This document shows, one piece after another, positions 46,184 to 53,900 of a DNA stretch of 64,000 nt. Below the pieces are notes generated by a model. That model searched no databases. It saw nothing but the letters and a program-made list of their open reading frames with translations, and was not told the origin of the DNA. This DNA comes from Clavibacter phaseoli. GTDB taxonomy: Bacteria > Actinomycetota > Actinomycetes > Actinomycetales > Microbacteriaceae. Numbering within the stretch: the first letter of the stretch is position 1; every line of letters begins with the position of its first letter. The translations under genes and the position numbers were made by a program. Where the stretch lies: assembly GCF_021922925.1 (NCBI RefSeq), contig NZ_CP040786.1, forward strand, positions 1,860,001-1,924,000, read 5' to 3'.

Positions 46184-48664
46184 CTAGTCCTGACCTGTGG
46201 GGCGGATGGTGGGGCGGGCCTTGCGCTCGACGGGCTTCTCCTCGATGAAGCTCGCCTGCAGGATCTCGCGGACGACGGACTCGCCGTAGCGCTGCGGCGC
46301 AGCGGATGGCGGGGCGGCGGCGGTCGCGGCCTTCGCGGGGGCGGGGGCCGAGGCCGGCCGGGACGCGGATCCGGACGCGGCAGCGGGCGCCTGCGGCGAG
46401 GGGACGGACCGGGCGACGGGCGGGGCCGAGTCGGGAGACGCGCCGCCCGTGGCCCAGCCGGGCTCGGCGGGGCCGAACTCGTCGGGCTCAGGCTCCTCGA
46501 AGTCGGGCACGTGCGCGTCGGGGACGACCGCGGATCCGCGGGGCGGCGCGCTCGGGGCGGTGGAACGCGGCGAGGTCGCCGGCGCCGCCGGCGCGGAGGC
46601 CGCGGGGCTCGCGGGCGCGGGCGCGGCGCTCTCGGGGCGGGAGGCGGGCGCCCGGACCGCGGGCGCATCGGACGCGCCGGGGTCGGACGTCGGGATCGCC
46701 ACGGTCGCCCAGCCGCCCCCGGCCGGGGTGGTCTTCGCGCGGGGCGCCGTCTTCGCGGGCGGGGTCGACGACGCGGCGGGCGGGGTCGAGGCGGCAGGGG
46801 CGGGTGACGGGGCGGCGCTCCCGCCCTGCGGGCGCGTGCCGCCCGCGGAGGCGGTGGATCCCGCGGGGCGGGAGGCGGCGGGCGCCGACGACGCGGATCC
46901 GCCGCCGGTCGGTGCCGCGGAGCCCGTGGAGGTCGCGCTGCCGCCGTGCGGCTCGACGCGCGCGATGAACTTCACGCGGATGCCGAGCACGTCGAGGATG
47001 GCGGTGCGCAGGATGTCGCTGACGCCCTGGCCCGGGGCGCCGCGCTCCTTGAACTTCTCCGCGTCGTTCGCGCTGACGAAGGCGAGCGTGAGCACGTCGT
47101 CCGCGAGGGCCCGCGGCGTGGCCGTGACGGCGACGAGCCACGCGCTGCGCTTGGCCTTCTCGACGGCCTCCACGACCGACGGCCAGGCGTCCCGCAGCTG
47201 CTCGAAGGTGACCGGGCCGACGGGGGCCGCGGGTGCGGTGGCCGCGGGTGCGGGGGTCGCGGACGACGCCGTCGGCGGAACCGTCGCGGCGGGCTCCGGA
47301 GCCGGCGCCGAGTCCGCGGGGGCCTCCGGCGCGGAAGGCACGGGGGCGGGGTCGGCGGCAGGAGCAGGGGCGTCGACCGGGGTCGGCGCCGGAGCGGCGG
47401 CGGCTGCAGGAGCGGACACGGGCGCCGCGGCAGGAGCCGACGCGACGGCAGGGCGAGCGGGAGCCGACGTCACGGGCACCGGATCCGCCGCCGCGTCGGC
47501 CACGCCGACCCGGCGCTCGAGGCGCTCGACCCGGGCGAGGGCGCCGCGGTGCGTGTCGTCGCTGGCGGGCACGAGCACGCGCGCGACCAGGAGCTCGAGG
47601 TGCAGTCGGGGCGACGTGGCGCCGGTCATCTCGGTGAGGGCGGCGTTGACCACGTCGGCGGCCCGCGACAGCTCGACGGCGCCGAAGGCCACGGCCTGCG
47701 CGCGCATGCGCTCGAGCTCGTCCTCCGGGGTGCCGCGCAGCACGGCGGCGGCGCCCTCGATGGAGGTGGCGCCCACGATGATCAGGTCGCGCAGGCGCTC
47801 GAGGAGGTCCTCCACGAAGCGGCGCGGATCCTGGCCGGTCTGGATGACGCGGTCGACGCCCGCGAACGCGGCGGCGCCGTCGTGCCGGGCGACCGCGTCG
47901 ATGACCTCGTCGAGCAGCGCCGCGTGCGTGTAGCCGAGCAGGGCGACGGCGCGCTCGTACTCCACGCTCTCGTCCTCCGAGCCCGCGATGAGCTGGTCGA
48001 GAAGGGAGAGGGTGTCGCGCACCGATCCCCCGCCGGCCCGCACCACGAGCGGCAGGACGCCGGGCGCCACCTGCACGCTCTCCTCGCGCGACAGGTGCTC
48101 CACGTAGTCGAGCATCTGGGCGGGCGGCACGAGACGGAAGGGGTAGTGGTGCGTGCGGGAGCGGATGGTGCCGATGACCTTGTCCGGCTCCGTGGTGGCG
48201 AAGATGAACTTCACGTGCTCCGGCGGCTCCTCCACGATCTTCAGCAGCGCGTTGAAGCCCTGCGGCGTGACCATGTGCGCCTCGTCGAGGATGAAGATCT
48301 TGTAGCGGTCGCGCGCCGGCGCGAAGACCGCGCGCTCGCGGATGTCGCGGGCGTCGTCGACGCCGTTGTGGCTCGCGGCGTCGATCTCCACCACGTCGAG
48401 GGATCCGCTGCCGTCGCGGCTGAGCTCGACGCAGCTCGGGCAGACGCCGCAGGGGGTGTCGGTGGGGCCCTCGGCGCAGTTGAGGCAGCGCGCGAGGATG
48501 CGAGCTGACGTGGTCTTGCCGCAGCCGCGGGGGCCGCTGAACAGGTACGCGTGGTTGACGCGGTTGGTGCGGAGGGCGGTGCGCAGCGGATCCGTCACCT
48601 GCGTCTGGCCGATGAGCTCGGCGAAGTTCTCTGGCCGGTAACGGCGATACAGGGCGGTGACCAC
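46184..48664 (-). CDS. dnaX: DNA polymerase III subunit gamma/tau
   Basis: An 826-residue clamp-loader ATPase. Seen: Walker A GPRGCGKTT, zinc-binding Cys cluster (CLNC...CGVCPSC), Walker B IFILDEAHM, sensor 1 IFATTEPDKV and the SRTHHYPFR Arg finger. From about residue 385 on the protein is mostly Pro/Ala low-complexity, interrupted by a tau-like domain (LRDAWPSVVEAVEKAKRSAWLV...KFIARVEP, about 480-590). No A-rich slippery heptamer was seen, so only one product is expected. GTG 48664 lies 7 nt after TATCCT (leaderless) and gives the canonical start VTALYRRYRP. Confidence 0.96.
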   Translation of the reverse strand: MVTALYRRYRPENFAELIGQTQVTDPLRTALRTNRVNHAYLFSGPRGCGKTTSARILARCLNCAEGPTDTPCGVCPSCVELSRDGSGSLDVVEIDAASHNGVDDARDIRERAVFAPARDRYKIFILDEAHMVTPQGFNALLKIVEEPPEHVKFIFATTEPDKVIGTIRSRTHHYPFRLVPPAQMLDYVEHLSREESVQVAPGVLPLVVRAGGGSVRDTLSLLDQLIAGSEDESVEYERAVALLGYTHAALLDEVIDAVARHDGAAAFAGVDRVIQTGQDPRRFVEDLLERLRDLIIVGATSIEGAAAVLRGTPEDELERMRAQAVAFGAVELSRAADVVNAALTEMTGATSPRLHLELLVARVLVPASDDTHRGALARVERLERRVGVADAAADPVPVTSAPARPAVASAPAAAPVSAPAAAAAPAPTPVDAPAPAADPAPVPSAPEAPADSAPAPEPAATVPPTASSATPAPAATAPAAPVGPVTFEQLRDAWPSVVEAVEKAKRSAWLVAVTATPRALADDVLTLAFVSANDAEKFKERGAPGQGVSDILRTAILDVLGIRVKFIARVEPHGGSATSTGSAAPTGGGSASSAPAASRPAGSTASAGGTRPQGGSAAPSPAPAASTPPAASSTPPAKTAPRAKTTPAGGGWATVAIPTSDPGASDAPAVRAPASRPESAAPAPASPAASAPAAPATSPRSTAPSAPPRGSAVVPDAHVPDFEEPEPDEFGPAEPGWATGGASPDSAPPVARSVPSPQAPAAASGSASRPASAPAPAKAATAAAPPSAAPQRYGESVVREILQASFIEEKPVERKARPTIRPTGQD

Positions 48665-48671
48665 GGTCCCG

Positions 48672-48677
48672 AGGATA
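48672..48677 (-). promoter_or_regulatory. -10-like hexamer TATCCT of dnaX-recR
   Basis: TATCCT ends 7 nt before the GTG start at 48664, and lies between dnaX and the HTTM gene stop. Confidence 0.5.
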
Positions 48678-48710
48678 CCGGGCACCCCCGACCGTCCGGC
48701 CGCCGGAGCG

Positions 48711-49931
48711 TCAGGCCTCGGCGGTGACCTCGGCCGGCGCGGCTGGGGAGGAGCGGCGCTCGCGCATCTGCCGCAGACGGCGGGGCGCCTCCGCGCGGGC
48801 GCGCCGGGCGAGCGCGATCCCCTCGCGCCAGGTGGCGTCGCGGATGAAGAGGAAGTCGAGCGCGATCATCGCGAGGGAGAAGGGCCAGAGGCCGAGCAGG
48901 ATCCCGATCATCACGTGCATCCCCGTGATGACCACGAGCGCGACGACGCGGGTCGGCCGCCACAGGACGAGCAGCGGGAACAGGCCCTGGAACGCGACCG
49001 CGACGAAGCTCGCCAGCATCACGCCGACGCTCGCCTGGGCGAGCAGGTCGCTCAGCCACGGCCACGGCCGGTAGCCCTCGATGACCAGCGAGTAGTAGGT
49101 GGCGGATCCGTCGCGCCACTCCGGACCCTGCAGCTTGAGGATCGCGGAGTTCACGTACACGAGCATGATCTGGTACCCGCAGAGCACCAGGGCGGTGTTG
49201 TGCAGGAGCACGCGCACGAGCCGCGGGATCCGGTCGACGAGCGTCCGCGCCGCCTCGACGTGCCGCCCGGGCCGCCGACGCACGATCCCGGCCTCGGCCG
49301 CCTCGCGCTCGCGCCGCCGCCGGACCGCGTCGAGCGACAGGTGCCGGGACAGGTCGGCGAAGAGCACGAAGAAGAGGGTGAGGCGCAGGACGGTGTCGCC
49401 GCCGTTCGTGAGCAGCGTGCTGTTGGTCGACAGGCCGATCCAGGAGAGGAGGAGGAACGGCGTCACGATGCGCGTGCGCCAGCCGAGCGTGAACAGCGCG
49501 GCGAGCACCACGAGCACGAGGTACGCCAGGTCGAAGAGCGTGGCGTCGGTCTTCGAGAAGAGGCCCGTGAAGATCGGGAGCCAGCCGCGGCGGGTCGCCT
49601 CGGGGTCGATGAACCGGGATCCGACGCCCCACAGGTAGTGGCGGTCGGCGAAGCAGGTGACGAGCACCAGGAGGATCACGGCGCCGAGGGTGATGCGGAG
49701 CGCGGCGAAGCTGAAGGTGGCGTGCTCCCGCTCGGTCATCCAGGTCGCGAATCGCCGGGGCCAGCCGCGCGGGTCCCGGAGCGCCGTGAGCAGCTCGCGG
49801 TCCTGCAGCAGCCGGCGGACGCGGGCGGCGCGCGCGGAGGGGATGGGGCGGGCGGTCCGGGGGCGCCCCGCCCAGGATCCCGCGGCCGCGGTCCTCGGCG
49901 TCGACGTGGTCTCGTGCGTCCTCGCGCTCAT
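48711..49931 (-). CDS. HTTM domain membrane protein (SdpB / gamma-carboxylase-like)
   Basis: A 406-residue protein. After a 70-residue hydrophilic N-terminus come about eight membrane segments with the HTTM pattern: FAALRITLGAVILL, WLPIFTGLFS, FTLGWRTRIVTPFLLLSWIGL, NGGDTVLRLTLFFVLFADLSRHLSLD, YQIMLVYVNSAILKLQGPEWRDGSATYYSL and MHVMIGILLGLWPFSLAMIALD. HTTM covers vitamin-K-dependent gamma-carboxylase relatives and SdpB, needed to mature the SDP toxin of Bacillus. ATG 49931 overlaps the stop of the DUF5819 gene (ATGA). Function here unknown. Confidence 0.85.
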   Translation of the reverse strand: MSARTHETTSTPRTAAAGSWAGRPRTARPIPSARAARVRRLLQDRELLTALRDPRGWPRRFATWMTEREHATFSFAALRITLGAVILLVLVTCFADRHYLWGVGSRFIDPEATRRGWLPIFTGLFSKTDATLFDLAYLVLVVLAALFTLGWRTRIVTPFLLLSWIGLSTNSTLLTNGGDTVLRLTLFFVLFADLSRHLSLDAVRRRREREAAEAGIVRRRPGRHVEAARTLVDRIPRLVRVLLHNTALVLCGYQIMLVYVNSAILKLQGPEWRDGSATYYSLVIEGYRPWPWLSDLLAQASVGVMLASFVAVAFQGLFPLLVLWRPTRVVALVVITGMHVMIGILLGLWPFSLAMIALDFLFIRDATWREGIALARRARAEAPRRLRQMRERRSSPAAPAEVTAEA

Positions 49932-50782
49932 CGTGCGTACCTCTCCACGATCCCCTGGTAGACGCTCAGCGCCTGGGGGTCGATCACGTCGTCGGCCTCG
50001 CGCCACCCGAAGGTGCGCGTGGAGGGGGCGAACTGCTGCTGGTCGTCGGACCGGTGGGCGAAGTCGTTGGGCCGCTCGGTCGCGACGCGCCAGCGCACGC
50101 GCTCGATGTCGCGGCCGAACCAGGCCGTGGCCCAGTAGGTCGTGAACTCCTTGAGCACGTAGTCCGCGCGGAGCATCGTGATGACGCGGCCGCGGCTGCC
50201 CTCGTCGAGCGCCTGGAGCTGGTCGATGAGGGAGACGGCCGTCTTGGCCGCGAACCCCGAGTCGGTGTCGGCGCGGCGGATGAAGGTGTCCTGCACGATC
50301 GCCTGCTGCTCGGGCGTGAGGCCCCGGAACCGCTCCGTGTAGGTCTTGAGCAGGTTCGCGCTCTGCTTCACGGTGCGCGAGCCCTGGATCCGGCCCTCCC
50401 CCGCCTCGTACTCGGCGCGGGTGATGTCGACCCACTCGCTCTTCACGAGCGCGCCCGAGCCGTCGCGCCACTGGGCCTGCATCTGGAGGTAGCGGTTGGT
50501 CTTCTGGATCGACGGGGCGAAGACGTTCCACTGCTGGCTGAAGTAGGGGCGCGCGGCGGCGGTGAGGGCGCGGGTCGCGTCGCCCTGCGGGACGACCATG
50601 AGGATCGAGGTCGCCACGTAGATCACGACGACGAGGGCCGCGATGGCGCTGCCGATGCGGGCGCCGCGCGTGAGACCGGTGGTGGCGGGGCTCGTGGGCG
50701 CGGGATCCGCGGGCGGCGGGGAGGAGGACGCGGCGTCGGCGTCGTGGTCCACGTCGGGATCGTGGTGGGTCGTGTCGGTCAT
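49928..50782 (-). CDS. DUF5819 family protein (SdpA-like partner)
   Basis: A 284-residue protein: an acidic, His/Asp/Pro-rich N-terminus (50 residues), one membrane segment (IGSAIAALVVVIYVATSILMVV), then an exterior domain beginning PYFSQQWNVFAPSIQKTNRYLQMQAQWRDG, typical of DUF5819. Such proteins are usually encoded next to an HTTM protein, as SdpA is next to SdpB. ATG 50782 has GAGGGGGA upstream. Coupled by ATGA overlap to the HTTM gene. Confidence 0.83.
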   Translation of the reverse strand: MTDTTHHDPDVDHDADAASSSPPPADPAPTSPATTGLTRGARIGSAIAALVVVIYVATSILMVVPQGDATRALTAAARPYFSQQWNVFAPSIQKTNRYLQMQAQWRDGSGALVKSEWVDITRAEYEAGEGRIQGSRTVKQSANLLKTYTERFRGLTPEQQAIVQDTFIRRADTDSGFAAKTAVSLIDQLQALDEGSRGRVITMLRADYVLKEFTTYWATAWFGRDIERVRWRVATERPNDFAHRSDDQQQFAPSTRTFGWREADDVIDPQALSVYQGIVERYAR

Positions 50783-50881
50783 CGTGCGCCGTCCCCCTCG
50801 TGCGTCGGGTGGGTCCTCGTGGTGCGGGTCGTGAGTCCGTGCGGGTGGTGCTGTGGTGCTGTCGTGCCCGGGAGCGGGTCC

Positions 50882-50915
50882 GGCGGGCGGCCCGGCTCTC
50901 GCCGGACCGCCCGCC
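50882..50915 (-). terminator. Terminator hairpin after the giant LPXTG gene
   Basis: 15-bp stem with one G-U pair and GAGA tetraloop (minus strand), 24 nt downstream of the stop at 50940. It separates the surface protein from the DUF5819-HTTM pair. Confidence 0.8.
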
Positions 50916-50939
50916 CTCCTCGCGCTCAGCTCGAGCGGA

Positions 50940-53900
50940 TCACGCCCGTCGGCTGCGGCCGCGGTGCAGGGCACCGGCGCCGGTCAGCATCATCAGGAGC
51001 GCGATGCCGCCGAGCAGCAGCATCCCGTCGGCGTCGCCGCCGGTGACCGGGAGGATCCCGCCGCCGTAGCCGCCGTTCCCACCGCCGATGGGCGCGCCGG
51101 GCTGTCCGGCCGGGACGGTGGATCCGAGGACCCGGAACTGCGTGATCATCTCGTCCGCCATGCCCGACTGTGAGCCGACCACGGTGACCGAGTGGTTCCC
51201 GAGCTCGAAGTCGGGGCCGACCTCGAAGGTGAACAGCGCGCGTCCGTCGGCATCCGCGACGAGGGGCGCCAGCGGCATCGGCGTGGAGTTCACCGTCGCG
51301 TTGAGCGTCTCACCGGGGATGAAGTTGACGGCGTCGACCATCTGCATCGCGCCGCTCCCGCGGACGATCTCCGTGAAGCGGACGACAGCCCGGGTGGGGG
51401 CGTCGGCGCCGTCGGTGGATCCGTCGGTCGCGTCGGCGGCGTCCGTGGCGTCAGCCGCGTCGGTGCCAGCGGCGTCGGTCGCATCCGTACCAGCAGCGTC
51501 CGTTGCGTCAGTTCCGGCAGCGTCCGTCGCGTCCGTGCCAGCGGCATCGGTTGCGTCCGTGCCAGCAGCATCCGTCGCGTCCGTACCAGCAGCATCCGTC
51601 GCATCCGTGCCAGCAGCATCCGTCGCATCCGTACCAGCAGCATCCGTCGCATCCGTACCAGCAGCATCCGTCGCATCCGTGCCAGCAGCATCCGTCGCAT
51701 CCGTACCAGCAGCATCCGTCGCATCCGTGCCAGCAGCATCCGTCGCATCCGTACCAGCAGCATCCGTCGCATCCGTACCAGCAGCGTCAGTCGCATCGGT
51801 GCCAGCAGCATCCGTCGCATCGGTACCAGCAGCATCCGTCGCATCCGTACCTGCGGCATCGGTCGCGTCAGTGCCAGCAGCATCCGTCGCGTCAGTTCCG
51901 GCAGCGTCCGTCGCGTCGGTGCCAGCAGCATCCGTCGCGTCAGTGCCGGCAGCGTCCGTCGCGTCCGTACCAGCAGCATCCGTCGCATCGGTGCCAGCAG
52001 CATCCGTCGCATCGGTGCCAGCAGCATCCGTCGCATCCGTACCTGCGGCATCGGTCGCGTCAGTGCCAGCAGCATCCGTCGCGTCAGTTCCGGCAGCATC
52101 CGTCGCGTCCGTGCCAGCAGCATCCGTCGCGTCCGTACCAGCAGCATCCGTCGCGTCAGTGCCAGCAGCATCGGTCGCATCGGTGCCAGCAGCATCCGTC
52201 GCGTCAGTTCCGGCAGCGTCCGTCGCATCCGTACCAGCAGCGTCCGTCGCATCGGTGCCAGCGGCATCCGTCGCATCCGTACCAGCAGCGTCCGTCGCGT
52301 CCGTACCAGCAGCGTCCGTCGCGTCCGTACCAGCAGCGTCAGTCGCATCCGTACCAGCAGCGTCCGTCGCATCCGTACCAGCAGCGTCCGTCGCGTCCGT
52401 ACCAGCAGCGTCCGTCGCGTCCGTACCAGCAGCGTCCGTCGCGTCCGTACCAGCAGCGTCCGTCGCGTCCGTACCAGCAGCGTCCGTCGCGTCCGTACCA
52501 GCAGCGTCCGTCGCGTCCGTACCAGCAGCGTCAGTCGCGTCCGTACCAGCGGCATCCGTCGCGTCGGTGCCAGCGGCATCGGTCGCATCCGTGCCAGCGG
52601 CGTCCGTCGCGTCAGTTCCGGCGGCGTCCGTCGCGTCAGCGCCGGCGGCGTCCGTCGCGTCAGCGCCAGCGGCATCCGTCGCGTCAGCACCAGCAGCATC
52701 CGTCGCGTCAGCGCCAGCGGCATCCGCAGCACCGTCGGCGTCGACCGCGTCAGCGTCCGTGCCGCCGTCCGCGTCCACGCCGCCGTCGACGTCCGTGCCG
52801 TCGCCGTCCACGTCGATCGCCGCCGTCTGGTCGGAGTCGGTGCCCTCCTCGCCGTCCACGCCGACGTCGAACTCCACCGTGTCATCGCCGGCAGGAGCGC
52901 CGCCGATGGTCTGCGTCGCGATCGCCTCGTAGGATCCGCGCTCCAGCCCGAAGAAGGTCACCGAGTAGTTGCCCTCGGCGTCCACCTCCGTGGTGATCGG
53001 GTCGAGCCCCACGATGGAGACCGTCACCGTCCCCAGCGGGTCGGCCGTGCCGGAGATCGGCACGTCCCGGGTAGTCCCGCCGTTGAGCGGGAACTCCTGG
53101 AAGTCGAACGGGGAGTCGATGACCACCGGCACGCCGACCGTGAAGGTCACGGTGTCGGTGCCGACGTCGACGCCGCCGATCGTCTGGGTGACGGTGCCCG
53201 TGTAGGTGCCCGAGGGCAGGGCGGGCGTCGCCAGCTCGAAGCCGCCGTCGTCGTCCACGTCGACGGGAGCCGTCGTCGTGCCGCCGACCGTGAGCGTCAC
53301 GGTGGCGTCGGGGTCGGCCGTGCCCGTCACGGGGACCGTGGTGGTGGTGTCCCCGTCGGGCAGCGGGAAGAAGTCGCCGTCGTCCGGGGTCGCGATGACG
53401 ACCTGGTCGACGCCGGCCACGGAGACGGTGAAGTCCGCCGAGTCCGAGCCCGCGGGGGCGTCGCCGATGGTCTGCGTCACCGTGACGGTGTAGCCCGCGG
53501 CGGTGAGCCCCGGGAACGTCGCCTCGAAGCGGCCGTCGTCTCCGACCACCTGCGTGACGGGCGTCTGGCCCGTCACCGCGATGAGCACGGAGGCGCGCGG
53601 GTCCGCGCTGCCGCTGACGGTCACGGGCACCGAGGTGCCGCCGACCGGGACCACGAAGTCCTGCCCGTCGGTCGGGGTGTCGATGACCGGGGCGACGGCG
53701 GGCGCGACGACCGAGAAGTCGACCGTCGCGGTCCCCGAGGGGATGCCGCCGATGGTCTGGGTCGCCGTCGCCGTGTAGTCGCCGACCGGGAGGTCGGCGA
53801 ACAGCACGTCGTAGGTCCCGTCGTCACCCACGAGCTCGGTCCGCGGGTCCTGGCCGGGGATCGTCACCGTCACGCTGGCGCGCGGGTCGGCGGCGCCGGT

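Noticed and set aside
46184-48664. Programmed frameshift producing a short gamma subunit of DnaX
   Set aside because: No A-rich slippery heptamer was found in the GC-rich coding sequence.
51446-52727. Repeat array considered as a CRISPR locus
   Set aside because: The units are contiguous without unique spacers, keep a coding frame, and no cas genes are near.
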